Source: Eucalyptus grandis (Eukaryota; Streptophyta; Magnoliopsida; Myrtales; Myrtaceae). Taken from it: a stretch of DNA of 64,000 bases. The notes under the pieces were generated by a model that ran no database searches, was not told the origin of the DNA, and worked only from the letters and a program-made list of their open reading frames with translations. A program made the position numbers and the translations under genes. Shown piece by piece: positions 49,920 through 62,039 of the stretch. How positions within the stretch are numbered: position 1 is the stretch's first letter; each line of letters begins with the position of its first letter. The DNA lies in contig NC_052617.1 in NCBI RefSeq assembly GCF_016545825.1, forward strand, positions 7,522,600 to 7,586,599, read 5' to 3'.

Positions 49920-49921
<2 letters not shown>
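48691..49921. other. PG2 upstream region and PG2/PG3 block junction
   Basis: 48780-49200 resembles PG upstream DNA (compare 38.8 and 41.6-41.9 kb). A 20-base direct repeat occurs at 49155-49174 and 49671-49690; just after the second copy the sequence switches to EngB 3' flank homologous to 34259 onward. The 49260-49470 stretch is a dispersed repeat related to 27100-27360. No gene is seen. Confidence 0.5.
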
Positions 49922-49961
<40 letters not shown>

Positions 49962-49962
49962 T
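49922..49962. repeat. (TA)n microsatellite
   Basis: About 40 bases of almost pure TA dinucleotides just before the MITE at 49992. Confidence 0.8.
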
Positions 49963-49991
49963 ATACGGCATCGTCTTCTTTTGGATATTTA

Positions 49992-50490
49992 GGCTACGTT
50001 TGGTAAAAAGTGTTCCTATTCCCCGGAACAAAAATTTCTGTTCTTTTGTTCCGGGGAACAAATTTGGAATAAAAATAAAAAGTAGAAAAAAAGTTGTTTA
50101 TTGTTCTAGGAACAATTCCAAGAAACAATTTTTCTCTCTTCTATTTTTTTTCTTCTCTTTCTTTTCTTCTTTTCTTCTTCTTCTTCCTTTTGACCGGTTG
50201 TCGGCCTTTGCCATGGCTGGCGACCTTGCTGAAGCGTCGCTGACCCCGGAGACGTCGAGCCATGGCGGCCACAAAGAGAAAAGAAAGAAAAAAAAAGAAA
50301 AGAAAATAAAAATATTGAAAAATTAAAAGAAACAACAAAATTTTATAAGTGTACTAAACGCATTTCTATTTCTGGAATAGAAATTTTTTAGTTACCAAAC
50401 GAGTTCTTATACTCAGAAATTGTTCTTGAAAAAAAAATTATTTATGTTCAAAAATTGTTTCCCGGAACATAAACATTACCAAATGTGCCC
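49992..50490. mobile_element. Tourist-like MITE with TTA target duplication
   Basis: 499 bases flanked by TTA (49989-49991 and 50491-50493). The left end is GGCTACGTTTGGTAA and the right end reversed is GGGCACATTTGGTAA. The paralogous site at 34636-34638 has a single TTA and no insert, which fixes the borders. The interior contains repeated GTTCC(G/C)GGAACA-type words and a short GC-rich block near 50200-50280; no transposase. It inserted after this block was duplicated. Confidence 0.8.
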
Positions 50491-50493
50491 TTA

Positions 50494-50990
50494 GCAGCAT
50501 TTTGCGGTGGGGGTGGTGTACAGATTGCAAGGATCAATGTGCTCAATCGTTTATCCATTGGGTTTTAATACTTTTTCACAGGGAGACAAGTATGCACGGT
50601 TTGCATAAGCCTCGTCCATTTCATAAATTCGCTTTCCATCTCACTTGCTTGTGAAAATCCGAGCCCGAAGATCGTGTTGTGTCCAGTTTTAATTCAAAGT
50701 CAAGGTTGGCACCTTTTTATCTAATGATGTGCGAGAGCATTACAAAGTGGATGTCCTTTGGAAGTTTTGATTACAAAGAATCTGAATCTTCAATGCGTTC
50801 GTCATGTAAGTCTTATTTTTTTCTTCTCATGATGAGAAATCATAATTACAAAAATTAGGGAAATTGCAATACAGGTAACTTCAGTACATTCGGCAGAGTG
50901 ATACAAAGGCCATCTACTCTTTGGCTGATGCTGTGAATTTGATTAGAGGACTGTAACAGATGATTGATTCTGTGCCGATCCAGGGATGAG
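50494..50990. other. PG3 downstream region
   Basis: Paralogous to 34640-35150, downstream of PG1. It contains the unfilled site (about 50962-50975) corresponding to the element at 35166-35855. No gene is recognised. Confidence 0.5.
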
Positions 50991-52848
50991 CTAGATAAAA
51001 TGGAGCTTGCGGAGAGTAGAACTTTTCCAGCACGAGGGAGGATTTTGTGTGCCATAAGCGGTACCTTGCGCATTTTCACAAACTGATGATGCTTTTTCAT
51101 TATTTCCATCACTTCCATCATACTTTAAGTCAATGTCTCTAAGTTCGATGCCTGTGCATGGAACAGCTGGGCTGCAATTAATATTAATTGCAACTGACGA
51201 ACTTGAAGTGCCTCTGATGTTGCTGAACTTAACGTTGCTGATCTTTACTTGTGAGGACTTCAGGAAGGATGACAAGAATGAACATGGTCAGTATCTTGTG
51301 TTGTCATGTTCGTAAGTATAATAACCGAAAGTGTCATATAATGAATTAATGCTTTTTCCCGTTTTGAGAACTTATAGCAACTTCATTTTCACACCATTCT
51401 AGCAGGTATGGTAATGACCAGATGAAGTTTTTCTTGCCCTTTTAAAAAGGTAAGAGTAAAATGATGCCTGGACGTGATAACATGTAGAGTCCGTGTGTGT
51501 TTGTGTGTGTGAGACCATGACCGTGGTTTTCGTGTAAATACTTCCATGAATCTTTTCCCTCTATTCTCCCGTTTGGTGTATTGCATGAAGGTGATCTTCT
51601 AGTAGGTGCAAAATGTCGTGCATGTTGCCAAAGAGAACGTATACCTGGGAGCTACATGTTTTTGATGGGCAGTATTGCTGTTCAATGATTATAGGATTGT
51701 CAGCATTTTTGACGTTAATGTCTTGAAAGGTGATGTCTTTAACAGCGCCTTGGAATGAGGGAGCCCTCGTTTTGATCCGCAAGGCATTCGTAGTGCCTGT
51801 GAAGGTGCTGCTCCCTAAGAACACCTTAGCCACGGCCGGTTCATTTGGCGTACCTCCAAGGCTCCCGATACTTATACCGTGCCCAGGCCCGCAAGTAATG
51901 TCTGTCATGTTTATGTTTTTGCTTCCAGGCCCTAGAGATATGCAGTCGTCTCCGGTGCCTATGTCCGAATCTCTGATGAAAACGTTGCTGGAGAGAGCCA
52001 TGTGGATTCCATCAGTATTCGGGCTTTCGTCCGGAGCTTTTATGGTAACGCGCTCAAAGGTGATGTTTTTGCAGGAGAAAATATTGAAGTGGAAGTTCTT
52101 GCTGTTGAGAGATGTCACATCGTGAATCCGTGCGTTCGACACGAAATCAAGTCTCATGGTCTGGTGAAAATAGACGCACAGTGGGAGAAAATCACACACA
52201 ACGTCAGTGCTTTTTAACTTGGCTTCCAAATCTATGAAATGGGTTTTCTCTACTTAAGAAAGCTGTAAAAAAAAAGAGGGAAGGAAAAGAAAGAAAAGAA
52301 ACATACCACTGGAAGTGCCTGGCAATTGGGGTTTTTCTTGCAGTCGTTAGACGGCCATGCAGCAGCTCCTTGGCCATCAAGCACTCCTCCTCCGGTAATC
52401 GTCAGATCCTCAATGTACCTGAATGTAATCCAATGATCGATACCGAGTTGAGGGCTATTAAAAGCCTTCAGATCCCCTTTGATTTGAAATTCTATTGCGC
52501 CATTGCAAGGACCCGCGAGCCGCACTGGACCCAGCAGATAAGTGCCGCTTGGGATTAAAACGACAGCGGTCCCTCGCGAGTTACAAGCTTTACTCCACGC
52601 ATCGGATAAAGCCTACAAAAATCATACGCTCCATGTCTTACATTACGTGAAAGCAAAAGGGCACGCAAAGACGAACGAAATGTAAATGGTGTTAAAATTA
52701 CTTTGCTACCGTCAGTATTTCCATCATCAACTGCTCCAAAATCTTTGATATTGAAGACATTTCGTGCTTGTGCTTGATTCTTAGCGAGCGACGACATAAG
52801 CATGAGCATAAGCAAGCTCGCGGTTGGAAAGGTCAATCTCCATTCCAT
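50991..52848 (-). CDS. Polygalacturonase PG3 (GH28, exo-type), intact copy
   Basis: Secreted galacturonan hydrolase of the cell wall. Four exons on the minus strand: 52702-52848, 52307-52612, 51645-52160 and 50991-51257, encoding 411 residues, normal for plant exo-type polygalacturonases. The signal-like start is MEWRLTFPTASLLMLMLMSS. The catalytic signatures SPNTDGIH, GTGDDCIS, CGPGHGISIGS and RIKT are complete, and the last exon keeps NCSPAVPCTGIELRDI. It is the only one of the three copies with no frameshift or stop. Two oddities: the N-terminal motif reads FGAVDDGNTD rather than GAVGDG, and the frame runs about 12 residues past the usual PPSCW end because the paralogous stop is absent. 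Regulation is not visible; many plant exo-type genes are pollen-expressed, but that is only family knowledge. Confidence 0.92.
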
Positions 52849-54064
52849 TTCTGCTTTTCCCTTTTTTTTACTGTGCGTCGGTTGCGACTGTGACTGAAGA
52901 AATGTTTCTCACTGATATGAATAAGAAACAATAAAAAGTATATCAGATTTTTATAAGCTTTACAAGATGACTAGTAAGGTAACAAGATCTTCGAGATTCT
53001 TCCATGTCTCTTACAAGTAGCAACATGATGACTGGATAAGGTTCTTTGATTTTGTGCCTTTTGCAGCCTGAGGAAAGTAGAGAAATCCGCTTCCCTGCCA
53101 GTATAATTAATGTGTTGTGGAAAATGATGCTGAGACATTTACCGGCAAGCTTGAAAATAGGGTGTGAAGATATTGTGACCGGAGTCACTCCTGTTTCCTT
53201 TTCTGAAAGGATCATATTTGTCGCACGAATTCCTCAAGTGTCATTTGGTTGTCGAGATTCGATTGAAATATGATAGGATAAAGGGGATTTGATATCCTTT
53301 AATCATTCTCCGGATTGTAGAAATATCCAATCCAATATTTGATTCAACCTTAGGAAGATTTTGAAATTTTTGAAAATCTAAAACTTAAGATAGGACCAAA
53401 AGTCTTTTAAAATCATTATTTTTCTAAAAATCTTTAAAAATCTCATCTCCAACGATCTCCTTATGTACATAACAACTCAAACCCTCTCAACCACTGTCAT
53501 CAATAAGCAATCTCTAGGATATCGACCTCGGGAGCTTGACGACTTTCAATAGACAATATACGAAATTTTGAACCTCTCCAATATTTCATCAAACACTTGA
53601 TCAACGCCTCAGTTCAGAGTTGACCAAGAAAGAGATCGTGGAACAATGGTTGAAATGGGATTAAAAAATTCTCCCATTTTCATCCATTAAATAATAGTTA
53701 ATTACTTGAAAAGTCTATTTTAAATTTTCAAATTGCAAAAATTTAGTTGTCAAAATAGAATTTTGAGTTATTAAATAGTAAAATAATAAAAATTCATAAA
53801 TTGAAGCACTGCTCCTAAAGGGCAAGTCAGATTCCTTTCCTAATTTTAATTATTAGATCTTTTTTAATCGATTCTTTATCACATTGTGATATTTTCCAGC
53901 GTTGGATGGACACATTCGGAAACAATGAGATGTTGACAAAAATATCAAAGATGGGCATTCCTGATTATTATTTTACAACATGCCAATAGTTCCTTGATTT
54001 TGGCTAAGTAATTGTTTTTAAATCACAGTTGAAAATTGTCCAAAAAAATTCCAAACCTGTTGTA
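52849..54064. other. PG3 upstream region
   Basis: 52950-53200 is paralogous to PG1 and PG2 upstream DNA (shared GACTAGTAAGGTAACAA word). Beyond 53250 homology ends and AT-rich DNA follows, with no recognisable gene. Confidence 0.4.
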
Positions 54065-54665
54065 TGATAACTAACTCACTTATGAACCTTTTTTAGTTGT
54101 GCCGAATTAATTGTAAACCTTATGACAACTTGTCAATTTAGTCATAAACATTTTGATCATTTGTTAGTTTAGTCCTAAACCTTCTAATGATTTGCTAATT
54201 TAGTCTTTCTGACCAATTTTAACTAGAATTTCGTAATGTGGTAGTTCAATCAGCGATCGTTTTAGATGATACGATCTTTGTGCATAGATAATTTTTTAAA
54301 ATATTATGTTTTCTCCTTTCTTCTCTTTACTTTGTCTTTTTTATTTTCTCTTTTACCCTCTACCGAGTCTTGTTGATGGCGGAAAAAGAAAAAGAACATG
54401 GAAAAAGGAAAAAAAGAAAGAGAAAATAAAAGGAAAGGAAAAAATTCATAAATTTACAAAAAAAAAAATTATAAATATTACTGATGTTAGCACAAATTAT
54501 ATCACATAGGACAATTGCCGATGATTTCCAATCAAAATTAGCTAAAATGATTAAATTAGTAAATCATTTAAATGTTTAGGACTAAATTGACAAGTTGTCG
54601 AGATATTTATGACTTAGAGAACACAATTAAAAGGCTTATGACTAAATTGACCGTCATATAATAAG
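54065..54665. mobile_element. Foldback/long-TIR element
   Basis: The left arm (about 54075-54240) and right arm (about 54530-54660) are inverted repeats of each other; both contain GACAACTTGTCAATTTAGTC when read from their own end. The centre has a pyrimidine/purine-rich segment (54305-54470). It belongs with the arms at 12.9, 22.8 and 39.3 kb. No transposase. Confidence 0.5.
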
Positions 54666-57158
54666 ATTTTTTAGATTTTTTTCCCGTGAAGAAAGTGAGT
54701 ATTGGATGAAAATTGTAGACAATTCTTAGTGGGACCCACACCACTCTCCACTTGTCTGGTCATATAAGCATATTTGAGTTTTGTTTCTTCATAAGGAAAA
54801 GATAAGTATTCAATTTCAAACTTATTTTGAATCTGTTGAAACCTTGTCAATACATGCCGGTTTGCGATTGTTGCAGCCCTGATTTGATGCGAATTGCTCA
54901 TTAGTTTTATGCTATCCCATTGAAAAAAGCATGTGTAGTGATATAATAATCTGTTATGGCAAATTTCATATTCTCTTGGGAAAGAAATTATGTCATGAAT
55001 GAATCAAATTCTATTGGAAATCAATTCATGTATGATGACCATGTCTAGATCTCCCGATTTGATGTGCATTTGGTTCCAACTTGAGGCTAGTTTGGTTATG
55101 GGATTAGGGATGAGCATTGTTTAGGTGGCGATTCCCACCTTGGAGCCATGAACCACACACTAAAGATCGATTCTGAAAAATTGAAATCGGGAACCACCCG
55201 TTAGTCCTATGGATCCACTCGAAAACCAAACCGCCAAGCTGATCCAATTCCCAGGTGGGTTCATGGAAGCGGTCCCATCAAGCTTGGCACATTCACTGCA
55301 ACATTTTTCGATAAACCAAAGTAAAGCAAAAAACAAATAACTTCCTTATTCTTAATTGCAAGAATAGTAAAAGAATTGAAGAAATATTAAAAGTTGAGAG
55401 TTGACATTGTGAGTTGATGGGCGTTGAGATTGAAAGTCAAGCCGTGAGTGAGAGATAGAGAAATGACTCATGCGAGGTGAGAGTAAGACAAGACAAACAC
55501 TCAATTAATGAGTGTTAAACTTCATATTAGGGATTTTAGGGTTTTCATTTTTCTTAAATTTTTTTGGTCAGAAATTTTTCTTAAAAATTAAATATATATT
55601 TATATATTATAGGTCGGGTTCTTATGGGTGGGTGAGTGATTTCACATTTAGAATTAAGAATCAGACCGGTAGCTACTAGTTCCAATTATTGAAATCAAAA
55701 ACCGAACTGGTTTTCTTGGGAACCATTGGTTTCAGTCAAGTCCAGTCTGGTCCTATTCTAGGCAGTTCCCAATTCTTTTGCACACCCCTATAGGAGATCA
55801 TATATGTTCATGCTATGAAAGTATTATAGTGAATCTCGTGCCAATTTTACTAGAATTATAGTCATAAACGAACTTGAATATGCCAAAATACAAGTATTAC
55901 ATACTGACCGTGGTTGCTTTGTTTAATTCGGTATCAATTTGGTCTTGGATTGATGTTACTTAATCAAGCAGGATCATATGCGTTTGCAGGAAGATAGGGC
56001 TTCAATGTCATGTGAATTGGTCATCAAACGATCACGATTTGCGGTCTTCTATGCTCCGTTACAGTTCTGAACGTGTGCTAGAATGTGTGGAATAGGCAAG
56101 AATTAGATGGATGTTGTCTTAGTTTGGTTGGTTGCCTTTTTTATTGCCCGTGGATGAGTGATATGCGCGTGCATGATTAAATGAGTCTTGGCCTGATAAA
56201 TGATTTAGAGCACTCTCATATTAATTGAAGTTTAATTACATGATTCTTGCAATTCCAAAGCAAACCCTCTACTAGTATCCATATTCTAAAGGTGATCTGG
56301 TAGATAGCCAAGCCTAGGGAAATCTCTCAACAAAGCCGGTCAATGAGGCCCCTCGAAATATTGCATGGACGACACTTGCCAACAAAATACCAATATTCTC
56401 TCCCTCACCTTCAACGCTCACCATTCAACGCTTACTTAGAAGAGCTACTGCTTAGATCTAATTGATCCTTCAAGTGCGTTTGTGCCAACATAGTGCGCAC
56501 AATGCCAATTGCAACCTACTCATTTCATAGATGTGCACTTTTGAGATAATGGCATGTGCAAATTAAGAGTGATTTTGGAACAAATAAAATAAAATAATAA
56601 TAATAGAAGTGGTTGGTTCTAGGAATAGTCGATTCTCATCTTGAGACTTGAAATTAGACTGGAAATGATCGGTTGTCATTTTGTGGAATCGGTAACCGGT
56701 CTACTATGTTCTAGAAATTGGCGAATTCTTTTTTCCTTTTGGCTTCTTTTATTCTATATAAGTAGGAGTTTCTCAAAGTTACAAGGAAAATCTAATGCAC
56801 CAATTAAAGTTTATTTTAGAATAAAGAAATTAGAAATCTTAGGCGGCCCAGTTCCCAGGTTCCCAATTTTTAGAATTGAGGACTGGACCGGTCCTCTAGA
56901 AAACCATCCCGAACCGACTTGCTCCATATAGTCCGGTCCGGTCCGGTCCGACTGTCGGGTTAAACCTAGACCGATGCGCACACGGGGGAACGTGTTGGAT
57001 AGAATCGGAAAGAGTGTCCCTCGGTTTCCGTTTTCGTAGTCTGAAGCGAGATGCGTCCGACACGTGTGATGTCGCAGCGCCGTCTTCCTCACGTGTCAAG
57101 CCCGCCTGCAAACACTCGGCATTAAACTCACTTTTCCCGGCAAACTAAAACACACGCA
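54666..57158. other. Intergenic DNA with GAACCGG-type repeats upstream of NHX
   Basis: 55105-55790 is bounded by near-inverted words (TAGGGATGAGCA left, TAGGGGTGTGCA reversed right) and is rich in GGAACC/GGTTCC words, suggesting a repeat element. A related GGTT(C)-rich stretch with CCGGTCCGGTCCGG lies at 56600-56960. The last 150 bases contain CACGTG near 57060 and probably hold the NHX promoter. No coding gene was recognised. Confidence 0.4.

Positions 57159-57189
<31 letters not shown>
57159..57189 (+). repeat. (CT)n tract in the NHX leader
   Basis: About 30 bases of CT dinucleotides some 45-75 bases before the NHX start codon. CT tracts are common in plant 5' UTRs and core promoters. A second CT run (57411-57432) begins intron 1. 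Confidence 0.8.
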
Positions 57190-57233
57190 GATGCCTCGCG
57201 TTCTGTTTGCGCCGGAGTGAAAGCGAGAAGACG

Positions 57234-60200
57234 ATGACGGTGGCGATGACGTTGCGGGAGCTCGCCGCCAACCTCGGGACCGAGCACGCGCAGGTGGTGC
57301 CGATCACGGTGTTCGTCGCCGTCCTCTGCCTCTGCCTGGTCGTCGGCCACTTGCTCGAGGAGAACCGATGGGTGAACGAGTCCATCACCGCCATCTTGAT
57401 CGTACCGCCACCTCTCTCTCTCTCTCTCTCTGGTTGAGATCCACACGCGTGCTGCCTTCTTGGTTCTGGCCGTTTTGTGAAAATCTGAGCTGAAAGTAAC
57501 GTTAGACTAGCGCTCCTTGAAGACGATAGTGCTTTGTCGATCATAGTAGGAGCTGCTGCTGCTTCTGACAGTGGCTCGAACATGAAGCATTTGGCCATGG
57601 TTTTGATAGCTTTCGAGTCGTGAGATAATTATCGCTATTTCTTTTGTACAACAGGCCAGAGCAGTTTGTTTCTTTCTGACCGACCATTAGAAAATCATGC
57701 TAGATGAACGCCGTTCTATGTGGTTCAAAGTAGTAGTTTGATGTAGTTAAGGTTGCAGATGTACATGAATGTCATCAACTATAACCGAGTAGGAAATCAC
57801 TCGTAAAACTGCATTTAGAGAAATGGTACTTGTGCTACACTCTGGCTCCAGGGAAAAGAAATGATGGCTGGAAATCGTTATTTTAGTTCGATTTTGCGTT
57901 TTCTTGTTGTGTTCATTATATCAGATTTTGTTACATAAGTGCGGAAGTGCAAATTAACTGAGTACAATTTTGCTAATCGAGACAATCTTTTCTTACTGGG
58001 GTAAAGAATCATCGTCTGAAGAATAGCATAATAATTTACAGAATTCGTGCATAGCATGTGTTTATTGCTCCTACACATTTGCAGCACTACTAATATCTGA
58101 TGTAATGGGATATGCTTCATTTCTTTAATTACTAGTTGACTTGGCATTCTGAAAGTATCAAAACATGAAGCAGTAGAGCTACATATTGAATCTCTTTCGA
58201 TTGTGCAGAACTCTGGAGTTATGCTAATCTGCTAGTATTGCTTTTGCACAGGGTTGTCTTAGCGGAACTATTATCTTGGTCCTGAGCAAGGGAAAAAATT
58301 CTCACATTCTGACGTTCAACGAAGAATTGTTCTTCATATATCTCCTTCCACCTATAATATTCAATGCTGGGTGAAAATGGCTTTCTCATGAACTATTTTG
58401 AAACGTCTTCAATGGATTTGTCATCTGTGAGACAAGTGGCTGAATAGATATGCTTACTTTCAGATTTCAGGTCAAGAAGAAACAGTTCTTCCAAAATTTC
58501 TTCACCATAATGCTCTTTGGGGTGGTTGGCGTATTTATTTCAACCTTCATAATAACAGTTGGTATATCACTTAGCAATTCTTTGTCGATTCTTTGAACCA
58601 TCTACTTACAGTAATCTTCTTCATTGAAAGTCCCATTTTCTGATATCAGTCTAAGTTTTGATCTTCTTTACTATTGGCTTAGGCAGCTGGTGGCTTTTCC
58701 CCAGGTTAAATTTCATTGGTCTGACAGCTCGAGACTACCTTGGTGAGGTCATTGTCTTTTTTGCCTAACCCTAAAATAATAACCGTTTCATCAGATTTTT
58801 AACAGCTTGCTGCAATGTCTTTGTTAACATTAGTGGTTGGGACAATATTTTCATCAACAGATACAGTGTGCACACTCCAGGTTGGTTTATGATGTTTCTC
58901 TATCTTCTTTCCTCTATTGTCTGAAGACTTCCTATTGTATTATTCGAATGTGTAGGTTCTCCATCAAGATGAGACTCCTCTGCTGTATAGCCTAGTCTTC
59001 GGAGAAGGAGTGGTGAATGATGCAACATCAGTGGTTCTTTTCAATGCAGTGCAGAAGCTCGATGTTACCAGACTTGACAGCAAGAATGCCCTTCATATAA
59101 TTGGAGACTTTCTTTACTTATTTTCCACCAGTACTGGTTTAGGGGTTATTGTAAGTATAAGATAAGCTGCACGCATTATGTTAAATTAGAACTAACTGAT
59201 TTGTGACTTTATGCATCTATAGTGCACGTGTTACATGATTGCTTGATGTGTAATGAGCCACTGGCATTGATTTGATTCTGATACGGTGTGAATCGCGGTA
59301 GTAAAACTTTGGCTAAACCCTAAACCCTAAATAGAAGTAAAACCTTGGATATACCTGAATACATGCTATGAGTGGTATAAATCGAATAGATACACCATGC
59401 GAGATTGTGCTACTTCATGGTGTGGCTTCAGTCCAAATGCCCTGCATGTATTTAAGAACAAGATCAGATTGATCTATGAGCCGATGGTGAGTGATATAAT
59501 ACTGCAATCTTGTGAAGCCCCCAGTTGGATGCTTCCAATGAACCTCAAGTGACAGGTTCTTTTCTATGTAAAAGATCATTTTGGATCTCCTTGTTTATGT
59601 TGACATTGACACTTTTTTTTTTTTTGGTGATCATTGGAAACTGACACTAATGCGGTGCCTTAAAATAAAATGTCCTCCACAAGTCTCTTTTGACTTGTCT
59701 TCTTGTATGATACTATTGCTTACATTTTATGCAGGCTGGACTTCTGACGTCATTTTGCCTCAAAATGTTATACTTCGGAAGGTAAGCTCTTCTAAACTGC
59801 AAAGATATTTGTTTGCTGCAGAGGACACGCCAAAGATGGCGTTGGTGCTAGATCTTTTAGATTACTGGCTGTTGAGTCTACAGACTTCGCCATGAGTAAG
59901 AAACTAATTTCTAAGCCTTTGTTTATCTTTTCTGGGTATTTACCTTCAGACATTCAAGTGTGAGGGAAATTGCATTGATGGTCCTGATGGCATATCTTTC
60001 TTACATGTTAGCTGAGGTACGTATTCTGGAAGACATCATTAGCTTCTAGTCTAGCCACAAATGAGTCAATTCTTAACATCTGAGATGATCCTTGCTCTCT
60101 GTACAGCTTTTGGAGTTAAGTGGGATTCTGACTGTTTTCTTTTGTGGCATTCTCATGTCACACTATGCATGGCATAATGTGACTGAGAGCTCAAGAATTA

Positions 60201-62039
60201 CGACCAGGCATGTAGAATGGTGATGTTAAGATCATTCTTCAGTATCAACCTTGGATAAGACTGACACTTAAATGCTGTAAAATAACTTTCTGTAGGCATG
60301 TGTTTGCAATGATGTCCTTTGTTGCTGAAACATTTATATTCCTCTATGTGGGAATGGATGCTCTTGACATCGAGAAGTGGAAGATGACAAAGTTGAGGTA
60401 CTAATTTTCAGCCTGCAGTTAGTTGCTGTGGAGAATAAGTCAGACTTGAACTGGTGGTCATTGCTTGTGAGCTGTCTGGATGCCTTCCTCCATTTTCTTT
60501 TATCCCTGATCCCTTTCATCACTCTATGATCTGAAATTTTGGGGCATCACTTGAAAAGAGCAAAAATGCTAAAGTTAACACAATTTGCTTCTCATAATAT
60601 ATAATGCATATCTTAAATCTTAAAGAAGACGGTTAAGCAGTCTATTAATGATAACATCAATTTTCTATTGCCAATCTTGCAATCTCGTCTTAACCTTCCT
60701 TCTAGCTGTATCGGCCAAAAATGGCACACCCTGTGTGACTTTTCCCTAAAGTAACCGTATTATCTAGAGAAGTTGAAGAGAAGCCATGAACTGGAAGGAT
60801 CTGTTGTTTTTGGTGGTTGCCTGCTGTCTTTGGTCTGCTGTTACTGATCCACATGGGACTATGCCTAGCCATATGCTTGTGGCTCCTTGAAGGAGCCATC
60901 GGACATAGCAAAGCACCGAGGATAATTTTTGTTCAAGAGTCTATGCCTGCTATTTCTGTTTCAGATATCGTCTTGATTGTATCAACTCATAGTGGCCCTA
61001 CAAATGCACAGTTAGTTGCAACATCCAGATTTTATTCAAGTTACAAGGGAGACAAGCAGTTTCAGTGTCATTTTTTGGCAAATCTCTGCTCCTTCCAACT
61101 TTTTCTCTGTTGCAGTTTAGGGACTTCACTAGGCATCTACGGTACCTTACTTATGCTTATATTGGTCGGCCGTGCTGCATTTGTGTTCCCTCTGTCAGTT
61201 TTTTCCAACTACATGAATAGACGTGCTGAGAGGTCATCAATGATTACCCTCAACCATCAGGTTAACATTTTCCTGGTTTTTCGTTCCATTTAATGTGCTA
61301 TGAAGCAGAGCATTTCATGTTTCCCCATCAGTAAACTTGCTATCTTTACTAGGTAGTAATTTGGTGGGCCGGACTGATGAGAGGGGCAGTTTCCATTGCT
61401 CTGGCTTTTAAACAGGTGCGTTGCACATTCAGCTAGAAATTTTAGAGTCCAAGGTAACTACATGTAAGTTACAGATATTCGCTTGCTTGGATAATCTTAA
61501 ACTAACGAGCCATTTCTCTTTGTTTGCATTCCAAGTTCACATATTCTGGAGTCACAAGTGATCCTGTCAATGCCACGATGGTTACTAACACCATAATCGT
61601 CGTCCTATTTAGTACATTGGTATGGTCTGTCAGTGGTCTTTACCTGGAATTAATTCCCATAGCTTTGAGCTCCACCCACACACCTCTTTTCCCCTTTACG
61701 GGTGGCATTCTATGAATTTTAATGAGCAGACCCCGATTGAACTGATGGTGAGTGCAGGTGTTTGGGTTTCTGACAAAGCCACTGATTTATTGTCTGCTAC
61801 CGCATAGCACAGCCAACGGTCAGCAACCTCGAGAAGCAAAAATGCCGAAAGAGGATATGACCGTGCCAATGCTATCCATGGAAGAGTCTGCTGCCACCAA
61901 CATCCTTCGTGCGAAGGACAGTTTGTCAATGTTGATAGAGAGGCCAGTGCACACTATACATTCCTACTGGAGGAAGTTCGATGATGCTTACATGAGACCT
62001 ATATTCGGCGGGCCATGCCGCAACAACTCTGTGTGTTAG
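57234..62039 (+). CDS. NHX: Vacuolar-type Na+(K+)/H+ exchanger, NHX3/NHX4-like
   Basis: Tonoplast cation/proton antiporter that loads Na+ or K+ into the vacuole in exchange for H+ and so affects salt tolerance, turgor and vacuolar pH. Fourteen exons: 57234-57401, 58252-58370, 58464-58561, 58683-58742, 58834-58880, 58956-59150, 59735-59781, 59950-60016, 60107-60207, 60296-60397, 61116-61260, 61353-61415, 61536-61619 and 61758-62039; 525 residues. Early segments include GHLLEENRWVNESITAILI and the amiloride-binding motif LFFIYLLPPI. The catalytic region reads FSSTDTVCTLQ and FGEGVVNDATSVVLFNA with its conserved Asn-Asp. Later come AYLSYMLAEL, FLYVGMDALDIEKW and WWAGLMRGAVSIALAFKQFT. The tail ends HSYWRKFDDAYMRPIFGGP. 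Intron 9 uses a GC donor (AG|GCATGT). After RDYL the usual AIG reads VVG. Exon 1 has a relic copy at 44198. Choice of subfamily 3/4 is from overall resemblance. Confidence 0.94.
59313..59331 (+). repeat. Short interstitial telomere-type repeat in NHX intron 6
   Basis: CTAAACCCTAAACCCTAAA, about two and a half plant telomere units, lies within the intron between exons 6 and 7. Confidence 0.7.
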
